Assembly: GCA_030428885.1 (NCBI GenBank)
Contig: JAUIEJ010000008.1
Span: forward strand, 62,001-126,000
Length of the DNA stretch: 64,000 bases
Direction of reading: 5' to 3'
DNA from: Gemmatimonadota bacterium
GTDB lineage: Bacteria; Gemmatimonadota; Gemmatimonadetes; Longimicrobiales; Gaopeijiaceae
In this document: positions 26,109-33,877 of the stretch, one piece after another
How positions within the stretch are numbered: position 1 is the stretch's first letter
Layout: each line of letters starts with the position of its first letter
Notes under the pieces: model-generated
What the model saw: only the letters and a program-made list of their open reading frames with translations
What the model was told of the DNA's origin: nothing
The model's database searches: none
Translations under genes and position numbers: made by a program

Positions 26109-27848
26109 CTATCGCCGTTCGCCCAGCACCGCGTACAACGTCAGGCGTTGGCCGTCCCGCTCCACCACCACCTCGACCCGGTCGCCCGGGGCGGCGTCCC
26201 GCAGGCCGTAGGTGAACGCGTAGAGGTCGGTGACCTCGGTGTCACCGAACCGCACGATGACGTCGCCGCCCCGGAGGCCGGCACGCTCGGCCGGGCTGCC
26301 TTCCCGCACGCCGGAGAGGGGCACGCCGTAGTCCGCAGGGGCCATGTCGGGAATGCTGCCGAAGTAGGGGCCGTAGCCCCGGCCGCTGCCTTCCCCCTCG
26401 GCGGCGGGTGCGGGAGGCTGGCTCTCCACCGGCGTCAGGTCGGCCACCCGGGCTCCCGTGCCCGCGAGCGTCCCGGCGATGTCGGCCACCAGGTCGGCGA
26501 TGCGGTCCAGCCCCTCGCCGTTGATGGTGTCCCAGTCGTCCACCGGGCGATGGTACTCGGTGTGGGTGTTGGTGAAGAAGTGCAGCACCGGAATGCCCAC
26601 GCCGTAGAACGAGCTGTGGTCGGAGGGCCCGTACCCGTCGGGGAGGAGGCCCAGTTGGAACGGCGTGTCCCGGGCCTCGTTCACCCCGCGCACCAGGGAC
26701 TCCCATTCCGGCGCCGTGACCATGCCGTAGACCGTCAGCGTGTTGTCCCGGAGACGGCCCACCATGTCCATGTTGAGCATGGCCACGGCGTCGTCCACGG
26801 GCACCGTGGGGTGGCTCACGTAGTGGGCGCTGCCCAGGAGTCCCCGTTCTTCGCCCGAGAACGCGATGAAGAGGACGGGACGCGCGGGAGTGGGGCCGTC
26901 GGCCAGTCGTTCCGCCGCCTCCAGGAGCGCCGCCGTGCCGCTGGCGTTGTCGTCGGCGCCGTTGTGGATGTCCCGGGAATCGGGATCCAGGGATCCGGCG
27001 CCGCCCCGGCCCAGGTGATCGTAGTGGGCGCCGAGGATCACCACTTCGTCGGCGCGGTCGGGGTCCGAGCCCGGGAGCAGCGCCACCACGTTGCGCGCTT
27101 CGCCCATGGCGGCCTCAACGGCGGCGGCGACGGTGGCGGTCTCCCCCGCCTGGGCCGCCGTCCGGATTGCGTCGGCCCGTGCGCCCCGGGCTTCCAAGGC
27201 GGGGATGGGGACGAAGGGGCGCCGTTCCCCGTCGAACTCCGGAAGGTCGGTCCCCTCGGGGGACAGGAGGATCACCGCCGCGGCTCCGCGACGGGCCGCC
27301 AGCGAGGCCACGAAGTGGGGATCGTCGGGGAGCGAGCCGCCGGTCGCGTCGGCCGCCGCCAGGTCCAGAACCACGATCCGGCCCTCCAGCGCTGCGGCGG
27401 CCTCGCTGGAGTCGGGCGGAAGGGTGGCGCCGGCGTAGACCAGGGCCGCCTCGACCCGCCCCGAACCGGAGAAGCCGAAGGGGGCCCAATCCGCGCCGGG
27501 CGCCGTCTCTTCTCCCGCCATCACCAGCGCGTTATCGTCCCCGAGGCGGCTCCCCGTGCGCACCTCGAAAGGTTGGAGCCAGTCGCCGTCGGCGCCGGCC
27601 GGTTGCAGTCCCGCGGCCTCGAAGCGATCGACGATGTAGGTGGCCGCACACCGCTCACCCGGGCTCGCCACGTCGCGGCCCTCCAGGGCGTCGTCGGCAA
27701 GATAGCGCACGTGCTCCATGGTCCCGGTCGACTCTCCCGTGAGCGTGGCCGGATCGGGGCAGCCGGCGTCCGCCGTTTCGGGGCCGCCGCAGGCCGTGGC
27801 GGCCGCAGCGAATACGATGCTCATCGCAACCGAGGAAGTCTTCGACAT
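26109..27848 (-). CDS. M28 metallopeptidase lipoprotein with PA and PDZ domains
   Basis: The 579-residue product from ATG 27848 has a lipoprotein-type signal (VFAAAATACGG). An inserted PA domain spans about residues 100-260, the M28 zinc aminopeptidase core follows, and a C-terminal PDZ domain is at about 480-579. Zinc-site signatures are GAHYDHLG, NGADDNASG, AFSGEERGLLGS, MLNMDMVG, and the final His in FFTNTHTEYHRPVDD. The PDZ part shows YGVPLSGVREGSPAERAGLRGGD. The domain order is that of exported bacterial M28 aminopeptidases. It is divergent from the PD40 propeller, and the two start codons overlap (CATG at 27846-27849). Confidence 0.9.
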   Translation of the reverse strand: MSKTSSVAMSIVFAAAATACGGPETADAGCPDPATLTGESTGTMEHVRYLADDALEGRDVASPGERCAATYIVDRFEAAGLQPAGADGDWLQPFEVRTGSRLGDDNALVMAGEETAPGADWAPFGFSGSGRVEAALVYAGATLPPDSSEAAAALEGRIVVLDLAAADATGGSLPDDPHFVASLAARRGAAAVILLSPEGTDLPEFDGERRPFVPIPALEARGARADAIRTAAQAGETATVAAAVEAAMGEARNVVALLPGSDPDRADEVVILGAHYDHLGRGGAGSLDPDSRDIHNGADDNASGTAALLEAAERLADGPTPARPVLFIAFSGEERGLLGSAHYVSHPTVPVDDAVAMLNMDMVGRLRDNTLTVYGMVTAPEWESLVRGVNEARDTPFQLGLLPDGYGPSDHSSFYGVGIPVLHFFTNTHTEYHRPVDDWDTINGEGLDRIADLVADIAGTLAGTGARVADLTPVESQPPAPAAEGEGSGRGYGPYFGSIPDMAPADYGVPLSGVREGSPAERAGLRGGDVIVRFGDTEVTDLYAFTYGLRDAAPGDRVEVVVERDGQRLTLYAVLGERR

Positions 27849-29019
27849 GGTCCGTTCGTCTCTCCGTCGTTCCGCCTTCATGGTTCTCGGTGTCCTCACC
27901 GGGGCGCTCACCGCCTGCGGGGGGGGCGACGCCCCCGATCCGGAGTCCATGGACGAATCCACGGACGCTCCGACGGCGGTGGCCTCGCCGGGCGGATTCA
28001 TGGTCGAGGCGGGTCAGCCCTTCGACGCCGATCCCCGGGAGGCTCGCCTCCGGAATGTGCGGCAATTGACCTTCGATGGGGAGAACGCCGAGGCGTACTT
28101 CTCCTTCGACGGCACCCAACTGGTCTTCCAGCGGACCGAAAACGCCGAAGGGGCCTGTGACCGGATCTGGCGGATGGATCTCGCCACCGGTGACACCACT
28201 GCGGTTTCGAGCGGCGACGGACGGACGACCTGCTCGTACTTCTACCCGTCCGACGACCGGGTCATCTTCGCCTCCACCCACGCCGAACTCGACGTCTGCC
28301 CGGCCCCGCCGGACATGCGCATGGGCTACGTGTGGGCCCTGTATCCCGAATACGACCTCTGGCTGACCGATCCCGACGGTGGGAACCCGGTGCGCCTCAC
28401 CGACACGCCCGGGTACGACGCCGAGGCCACCATCTCGCCTCAGGGCGATCGCATGGTCTTCACCTCGGTCCGGGATGGTGATCTGGAGCTGTATTCGGCC
28501 AATCTCGACGGTACCGACGTGGTCCGCCTCACCGACCGGATCGGCTACGACGGCGGCGCCTTCTTCTCGCCCGACGGCTCGAAGATCGTGTGGCGCGCCC
28601 ACTATCCCGAGTCCGAAGAGGAGATCGCCGACTACCAGCGGCTCCTGTCCGAGGGTCTGATCCGGCCGTCGGAGCTGGAGATCTACGTCATGGACGCCGA
28701 CGGATCCAACATTCGGCAGGTCACCGACAACGGCGCCGCCAACTTCGGTCCCTTCTGGCACCCCGACGGCGAGCGCATCATCTGGTCGTCGAACATGGGC
28801 GATCCGTCGGGGCGGGAGTTCGACCTGTACATGATCAACGAAGACGGCACCGGTCAGGAGCAGATCACCCACACGGGCGACTTCGACGGGTTCCCCATGT
28901 TCAGCCCCGATGGCCGCTACCTGGTGTGGGGCTCCAATCGGAACCCGTCCCACGACGGCAACACCAACGTGTTCATCGCCGAGTGGGTGGAGACGCCGGA
29001 GGCCGGCGCGGGGATGTGA
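27847..29019 (+). CDS. TolB-like PD40 beta-propeller lipoprotein
   Basis: The product is about 390 residues. The ATG at 27847 gives MVRSSLRRSAF and a lipoprotein signal ending GALTACGG. It has about five PD40 repeats (YFSFDGTQLVF, TISPQGDRMVFTS, FFSPDGSKIVW, FWHPDGERIIWSS, MFSPDGRYLVWGS), as in the C-terminal domain of TolB. There is no N-terminal TolB domain and no attached peptidase, although such propellers often serve as substrate gates. GAGGAAG 8 nt upstream is a good ribosome site and supports this start. The M28 peptidase is the immediate divergent neighbour. Confidence 0.85.
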   Translation: MVRSSLRRSAFMVLGVLTGALTACGGGDAPDPESMDESTDAPTAVASPGGFMVEAGQPFDADPREARLRNVRQLTFDGENAEAYFSFDGTQLVFQRTENAEGACDRIWRMDLATGDTTAVSSGDGRTTCSYFYPSDDRVIFASTHAELDVCPAPPDMRMGYVWALYPEYDLWLTDPDGGNPVRLTDTPGYDAEATISPQGDRMVFTSVRDGDLELYSANLDGTDVVRLTDRIGYDGGAFFSPDGSKIVWRAHYPESEEEIADYQRLLSEGLIRPSELEIYVMDADGSNIRQVTDNGAANFGPFWHPDGERIIWSSNMGDPSGREFDLYMINEDGTGQEQITHTGDFDGFPMFSPDGRYLVWGSNRNPSHDGNTNVFIAEWVETPEAGAGM

Positions 29020-29045
29020 CGAGGCGCGTCGCAGCCGAAGTTCTT

Positions 29046-29080
29046 GGGGGGCGGGTCGCCGGTGGGGCGGCTCGCCCCCC
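29046..29080. terminator. Strong GC hairpin between convergent genes
   Basis: GGGGGGCGGGTCG (29046-29058) can pair along all 13 positions with CGGCTCGCCCCCC (29068-29080), using two G-U wobbles, around a 9-nt loop. It lies between the convergent stops of the PD40 propeller and the Nudix gene, the expected place for a bidirectional terminator. There is no clear U-tract on either side, so intrinsic termination is only probable. Confidence 0.5.
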
Positions 29081-29086
29081 GGCGCG

Positions 29087-29698
29087 TCAGGGGGGGCCGA
29101 GCCGGGCCAGGAAGTCCTGGAGGATCCGGTAGGTGAGCCCCCACACCACATCGTCGTGGACCCGGAGGGCCGGAAACACCCGCGGTCCTCCCGGCAGCGC
29201 CATCTCCACCTCGTCGTGTACCGCCGGATCCCGGAGGACCTCCAGGGGAGTCCAGTGCACCTGGGCCACTTCGGGTGAGGCCACGCGGGCCGTCGTCCCT
29301 GCGGGCACACCGAAGACGAAGGGTGAGATGCGGATCTTCGGAAGCGGCGCGCTCCGGGGGGCGACCCGGGGCAGGCTTCCCAGAGGGCCCACGGCGGCGT
29401 CGGCCCGGGGTGGAAGCACCACACCCGTCTCCTCCCGGGTCTCCCGCACGGCGGTGTGGATCAGGGAGGGATCGTCGGCGTCGCGCCGGCCTCCGGGGAG
29501 GGCCATGTGGCCGGACCAGGGATCCCGGGGATGCCGGGCCCGCTTGATGAGAAGCACCTCCAGGTCTTGAGGCTGACCGCGCAGAACCACCGCCACCGCG
29601 GCCTCGATGTCCACCTCGGGATCGTGGGGCGGGTCGTCGGGATCGGAGGCGTAGGCCGCCAGGGCCTCCCGCACCGCGTGGAGCCGGGGATCGTCCAT
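29087..29698 (-). CDS. Nudix hydrolase, CoA pyrophosphatase-like
   Basis: The 203-residue protein has a Nudix box starting MALPGGRRDADD and running through AVRETREETGV, in the arrangement of the NudL/CoA diphosphatase subgroup. A preceding LLIKRARHPRDPWSGHMALPGG carries the subgroup pattern. A C-terminal FPALRVHDDVVWGLTYRIL closely fits the UPF0035-type extension seen in these enzymes. The likely reaction is hydrolysis of CoA or related dinucleotides to phosphopantetheine and 3',5'-ADP. It is cytoplasmic and single-domain. Confidence 0.85.
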   Translation of the reverse strand: MDDPRLHAVREALAAYASDPDDPPHDPEVDIEAAVAVVLRGQPQDLEVLLIKRARHPRDPWSGHMALPGGRRDADDPSLIHTAVRETREETGVVLPPRADAAVGPLGSLPRVAPRSAPLPKIRISPFVFGVPAGTTARVASPEVAQVHWTPLEVLRDPAVHDEVEMALPGGPRVFPALRVHDDVVWGLTYRILQDFLARLGPP

Positions 29699-29768
29699 GG
29701 CGGAACGTGGCCGACCCGGCCACTCACCTCAAGGGGGTCTCGCTGCCGGTCGATCCTTCGAGGCAGCC

Positions 29769-31241
29769 ATGACGCACCCTACCGCTGAACCCGAATCCGA
29801 TCTCGATCGCCGGCTGCGCCTCGCGGTGCTGCTCGTGGTGGCCGTGGCGCTCTTCGCCGCGGCCCTCTCCATCGTCGACCACGCCTTCATTCCCCCGGAC
29901 GATGCCCTGCGGCACGCGGCCACGGCGGTGGCCGATCAATCGTATGAAGAGGTGGTGCTCTTCGACGCGTCGATCCCCGCCGAAGACTCCACGCCGGGGT
30001 GGCACGGGATCCTGCGAGCCATGCACCGGGCCTTCGGGCTCGACCAGTTCGCCCTGGTGAGCTTCTCGGTGGTGTTCTTCTTCGCCGTGTTCACCCTGAC
30101 GCCTCTCTTCCTGCTCCGGCGCCCCGAGGCGTGGGCCATCGTGTTGCTCCTGGCCATCGTGGCCAATCCCGGCTGGCCGGTGCGCCTGGCCCTGGGGCGG
30201 CCGTTCCTCTTGTCGGCGGCCGCCGTGCTGGTCTTCGTGCTGGCGTGGGAGCGACTCCTGGCCGATCCCCGGTCCCGGTCGGGGCTCGTCCTCTGCTTCG
30301 CGGCGGCAGCCCTCACCACCTGGATCCACTCGACCTGGTTCCTGCTCCTGGCGGCGCCCATGGCGGCCTTCGTCACCGGCCACCGCCGAGCGGCGGCATC
30401 CCTGCTCGGGGCGGTGGTGGCGGGCATCGTGGTGGGGGCGATCCTCACGCTCCAGCCTCTCACGCACCTCACGTACAACGTGGTGCACGTCTGGAAGACC
30501 ATGGGCACCACGCCGGGCCACCTGCGGGTGTCGGAACTCCAGCCCTTCACCGGGGACGGCGCGTACGTGTCGGGAGCCCTGATCCTCCTGGTGGCGTGGG
30601 CCTCACTACCCGAATTGAAGGCCATGAGCCTTCGCCACGTGGGGGTCACGACGGCCCTGGCCGGGTGGGTCCTGGCCTTCACGGCCAGTCGGTTCTGGTC
30701 CGACATCGGATTGCCGGCCCTTCTGGCCCTCTCCGCCCTCCTGGTCCAGCGCATCCTGGAGGCCCGACTTCCGTCCCGGGCGCCGGCTCGCGCGGTCCTG
30801 GTGGTCGCGGTGGCGGCGGCTCTCCACTTCTCCATCACGGCCAACCACGGCCGCCGGTGGGAGAGTTCGCCCCTCCCCCGCATCGCCTGGTTCGCCGAGA
30901 GCCCCGAGGGCGCCGACTGGCTTCCCGGAGCCGGAGGCATCGTCTACAGCCCCGAGATCCGGGTCTTCTACAGCATGTATCTCGTCTGGCCCGACGCCCC
31001 GTGGCGCTACGTCCGGGGCCCGGAACAGGGCATCATGCCCCGGGAGCACCTGGCCGTGCTCCACGACTTCGAGGAGCGGGGTACCTGGGACGCCCTCCAG
31101 CCCTGGGTCGACGCCCTGCGGCCCGAGGATCGCCTCATCGTCGACGCGGCGGGCCGAGCCCTCCCCGCCTACCCGGGGACCCAGGTCCAGCCACTCCCCC
31201 ACGGCCTCGCCGTGGTGCGACTGGAGCCCGGCCGCCGCTAG
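29769..31241 (+). CDS. Polytopic membrane protein, possibly GT-C-like
   Basis: The product is about 490 residues from ATG 29769, with roughly ten hydrophobic helices. The first loop after helix 1 reads FIPPDDALRHA with adjacent Asp44-Asp45. An acidic pair in that loop is what GT-C glycosyltransferases (dolichol-phosphate-mannose and Arg/Asp-type) use as catalytic base. A large C-terminal soluble part (about 400-490) contains GIVYSPEIRVFYSMYL. The family assignment is tentative; it could equally be an uncharacterised membrane protein. It converges with the NTF2-MBL gene, their stops overlapping by 4 bp. Confidence 0.7.
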   Translation: MTHPTAEPESDLDRRLRLAVLLVVAVALFAAALSIVDHAFIPPDDALRHAATAVADQSYEEVVLFDASIPAEDSTPGWHGILRAMHRAFGLDQFALVSFSVVFFFAVFTLTPLFLLRRPEAWAIVLLLAIVANPGWPVRLALGRPFLLSAAAVLVFVLAWERLLADPRSRSGLVLCFAAAALTTWIHSTWFLLLAAPMAAFVTGHRRAAASLLGAVVAGIVVGAILTLQPLTHLTYNVVHVWKTMGTTPGHLRVSELQPFTGDGAYVSGALILLVAWASLPELKAMSLRHVGVTTALAGWVLAFTASRFWSDIGLPALLALSALLVQRILEARLPSRAPARAVLVVAVAAALHFSITANHGRRWESSPLPRIAWFAESPEGADWLPGAGGIVYSPEIRVFYSMYLVWPDAPWRYVRGPEQGIMPREHLAVLHDFEERGTWDALQPWVDALRPEDRLIVDAAGRALPAYPGTQVQPLPHGLAVVRLEPGRR

Positions 31242-32605
31242 GAAGGCGTGCGACGCTGGGCCGTTCTCAGGGCGTTGAGCGCGTGGAAGCCCCGGACCAT
31301 GGATTGGAATCCGGCAGGGCCGGGGGGCATGAAGCGCTCGGGTAGGGCCAGGTCCTCACCGACGCGGAGGGGTGACCAGCCGAGCTCCAGGGCCGCGTCC
31401 ACGGCCCCGTCCAGCCACTCTCCGTAGGCCCGCGCCTCGGCGAGAATCGCCGTGGCCTCCACGGGTGCGAGGTGGCCGGGCACGAGAAGCCGGGCCCCCA
31501 TCTCCTCGACCGTCTCGACGAGACGGAGCCAATCCCGGGCGTCGCCGGTCCACAGAAGGGGGACCTGGGCGCGGGTGAGGAGGTTGCCGGTGAACGCCAC
31601 GCCGGCGTCGGGCACGTGGACGAGGACATCGCCTTCGGTGTTCACCGGTCCGACGTGGAGGAACTCGACGATCCGCCCGCCCAGATCGATCTCCATGCGG
31701 TGCTCGAACACCTGGTCGGGCCCCCGGAATTCGGCGTCTGCGAAGAGTTCGGGCTTCCCCGTGAAGTGTCGGAGCACCGCCACCTCGGTGGCGAACTCCT
31801 CCGGGGTCCGCTCGTGGCTGGTGTGGCCCAGGATCGTGGTTTCGGGGCCGAACGCGGCGTTGCCGAAGGTGTGGTCCCCGTGGGGGTTCGTGTTCGCGAG
31901 CCAGCGAATGGGGAGGTCGGTGATGGTCCGGACGAGTCGGATCGCCTCGTCGGCCAACTCCCGGGTGATGTGCGCGTCCACCACGAGGGCGGCCTCCTCC
32001 CCGACGACGAGACCGATGTTGTTGACGGCCCCCCGATCGCCCCGCAGCACCCAGACGCCCGGGGCCACCTCCTCCGGGAGGAGGGACGCGTCGGTGGGAT
32101 CCAACGGGGGCGGGAAGAACGGTGTGGGGGCGTCGGCGAACTCGCCGAGCCAGCGCGGCTGCTGGTGCCAGACCTTGTTCACGATCCGCCATCCCAGGTC
32201 GGTCTTCAGGATCGTCAGATAGTCGACGTACCGAACCGAGGGCCACTCCAGAATCACCTTGGCCGTCGCCGCACTCCCGGCCACGTCGACGGAGACGACG
32301 TGGTTCCTTCGTTCGTCGACGTCGGCGGCGACGGGGCTCCGGGTGAACGTCGCCCACTCCTCGTAGGGCCGTTCCCAGTAGCCCCCGATGGCGGCGGCGA
32401 GCTGGGCGTTCGGATGGAATGCCCGGTCGAGGATCGCCCGATCGTGCCCGTCCACCGCGGCGAAGTAGTCCTGGACCACCCGTTCGATCTGGGCGCGGTC
32501 CGAGGTGGGGGGGACGCCCTGGGCCCCCACCAGGGCGGGGAAAGCCGCGAGAGCGATTCCGGTGAGGGGGACTCGAACGGCTCGGGCGGGTCGGGGAGGC
32601 GTCAT
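31238..32605 (-). CDS. NTF2-like domain fused to metallo-beta-lactamase fold
   Basis: The 455-residue exported protein has a signal peptide (LTGIALAAFPALVGAQ). The first domain (about 36-160) is an NTF2-like/lumazine-binding fold: QIERVVQDYFAAVDGHDRAILDRAFHPNAQL. The second (about 185-400) is a metallo-beta-lactamase fold: AALVVDAHIT, then TNPHGDHTFGN, ILGHTSHER, PVNTEGDVLVH and LLVPGHLAP. The usual first zinc ligand of the HxHxDH motif is Asn here (N-P-H-G-D-H), so the metal site may be altered. The substrate is unknown. It is divergent from the exported protein at 32758. Confidence 0.82.
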   Translation of the reverse strand: MTPPRPARAVRVPLTGIALAAFPALVGAQGVPPTSDRAQIERVVQDYFAAVDGHDRAILDRAFHPNAQLAAAIGGYWERPYEEWATFTRSPVAADVDERRNHVVSVDVAGSAATAKVILEWPSVRYVDYLTILKTDLGWRIVNKVWHQQPRWLGEFADAPTPFFPPPLDPTDASLLPEEVAPGVWVLRGDRGAVNNIGLVVGEEAALVVDAHITRELADEAIRLVRTITDLPIRWLANTNPHGDHTFGNAAFGPETTILGHTSHERTPEEFATEVAVLRHFTGKPELFADAEFRGPDQVFEHRMEIDLGGRIVEFLHVGPVNTEGDVLVHVPDAGVAFTGNLLTRAQVPLLWTGDARDWLRLVETVEEMGARLLVPGHLAPVEATAILAEARAYGEWLDGAVDAALELGWSPLRVGEDLALPERFMPPGPAGFQSMVRGFHALNALRTAQRRTPS

Positions 32606-32757
32606 GGAAGGCCAGGTTCGGCGGAAGAACAGGTCCGGGGTCGTCCGTTGGACGCCCGCCGCCCGTGTTCTTTTCCCGGAAGGGGGAGCCGGGAAGAAAC
32701 CGGGGGCCCCCTTCGTCCAATCAGCGTCGAATCAACCTCAGACGATGGGAGGAAGGG

Positions 32758-33480
32758 ATGCGAACCACGACCGGAAACCTCACCCTGATCACCGCGGGAA
32801 TCCTCACCCTGGGCTCGCCGTTGGCCGGACAGTCCGCGTTCAAGCTGGGTCCCCTGGACGGGTATCTCATGCCGGAAGCCGAGGAGATTTCCCTGGCTCG
32901 CAGTGCGGGGCCGGACAACGTCCGGGAAGGCGCGACGATCCTGGTCCTCGACGCCTCGGGCGAGTACAGGACAGCCGTGGACGGCGAAAACGACTGGACC
33001 TGCTTCGTCGGGCGGGCCTGGACCGGTCCGGCCCCGGTGGTGGACGGGCGGCGGGTCCTGGTGGAGCGCCACGTGGACCCCATGTCCCGGGGGCCGCAGT
33101 GCTTCAACGCCGCCGCCACGAACACGGTCCTGGAGTGGCACCGGCTCACCACCCGGCTCCTCTTCCAGGGCCACGACACCCACCAGGTGGAAGATCGGGT
33201 CCAGGAGGCCCTCGACCGCGGCGATCTCGGCGTCCCTCCGGTGGGCGCCATGTCGTTCATGTTGTCGCCCCGGTCCCACCTGAACCAGGTCGTCGGCCGG
33301 TGGCTGCCCCACTACATGTTCTACACGCCCTACGTCACCAGCGGGTCGTACGGCGACGACGGAATCTCCGGGGAGCGTCCCTTCGTCACCGATGGGGGAG
33401 GGGTCTGGGCCATCACCACCGTGGTCGCCCCTGCCTGGTCCGACGGAACCCCGGTGGGGGGCGACGGGCCGTTGCCTTGA
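32758..33480 (+). CDS. Exported protein of unknown function
   Basis: The 240-residue protein from ATG 32758 has a strong ribosome site (gatgggaggaaggg) and a signal peptide (LTLITAGILTLGSPLAGQ). The mature part has two Cys in similar contexts (DWTCFVG and GPQCFNA) that could form a disulfide. Other visible segments are LVERHVDPMSRGPQ, LGVPPVGAMSFMLSP and HYMFYTPYVTSG. I do not recognise a family. It ends about 57 bp before the PadR gene and the palindromic operator lies in that gap. Confidence 0.78.
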   Translation: MRTTTGNLTLITAGILTLGSPLAGQSAFKLGPLDGYLMPEAEEISLARSAGPDNVREGATILVLDASGEYRTAVDGENDWTCFVGRAWTGPAPVVDGRRVLVERHVDPMSRGPQCFNAAATNTVLEWHRLTTRLLFQGHDTHQVEDRVQEALDRGDLGVPPVGAMSFMLSPRSHLNQVVGRWLPHYMFYTPYVTSGSYGDDGISGERPFVTDGGGVWAITTVVAPAWSDGTPVGGDGPLP

Positions 33481-33506
33481 CTTTCTAGGTATCGGCCGCC
33501 AACGTC

Positions 33507-33527
33507 TTGCCTAGACTTCCTAGGCAA
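33507..33527. promoter_or_regulatory. Perfect 8-bp-arm palindrome, candidate PadR operator
   Basis: TTGCCTAG and CTAGGCAA are perfect inverted arms around ACTTC, 11 bp upstream of the PadR start. A related half-site (CTTTCTAGG) lies at 33481-33489, and TTGACT at 33477-33482 could be a -35 box, though no convincing -10 follows at the right distance. PadR proteins typically repress their own operon through such dyads. Confidence 0.6.
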
Positions 33528-33537
33528 AGGCGATTCC

Positions 33538-33870
33538 ATGGCCCGATCCGGCAAGGGACTGCTCCACGGCACCCTCGACACCCTGATCCTCCGGACCGTG
33601 TCCGAGGCTCCACGGCACGGCTATGCCATCGCCCGCTGGCTCGAGGAACGCACCGACGAGGCGATCCGCGTCGAGGAGGGGTCCCTGTATCCCGCGTTGT
33701 ATCGACTCGAGAAGCAGGGTCTGCTCCGCTCCGAGTGGGGACGTTCGGAGCTGGATCGACGGGCGAAGTTCTACCACCTCACCGAGAACGGCCGGCAGCG
33801 ACTCGCGGCCGAGACCCGGGCCTGGAGCGAGTTCAGCGAGGCCGTGAGCCGCGTGCTGCGGCCGGGCTGA
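33538..33870 (+). CDS. PadR-family transcriptional regulator (module 1)
   Basis: The 110-residue PadR winged-helix protein shows the family start LLHGTLDTLILRTVSEAPRHGYAIARWL, recognition helix region VEEGSLYPALYRLEKQGLL, wing SEWGRSELDRRAKFYHLT and a short C-terminal dimerising helix. It is the two-helix short type found next to ADOP permeases. The permease follows after 7 bp, so the gene pair is one operon. Autorepression through the palindrome at 33507-33527 is expected. Confidence 0.9.
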   Translation: MARSGKGLLHGTLDTLILRTVSEAPRHGYAIARWLEERTDEAIRVEEGSLYPALYRLEKQGLLRSEWGRSELDRRAKFYHLTENGRQRLAAETRAWSEFSEAVSRVLRPG

Positions 33871-33877
33871 GTCGACC

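Noticed and set aside
33477-33520. Full sigma-70 promoter for PadR module 1
   Set aside because: TTGACT looks like a -35, but no acceptable -10 lies 16-18 nt downstream, so only the operator is reported.
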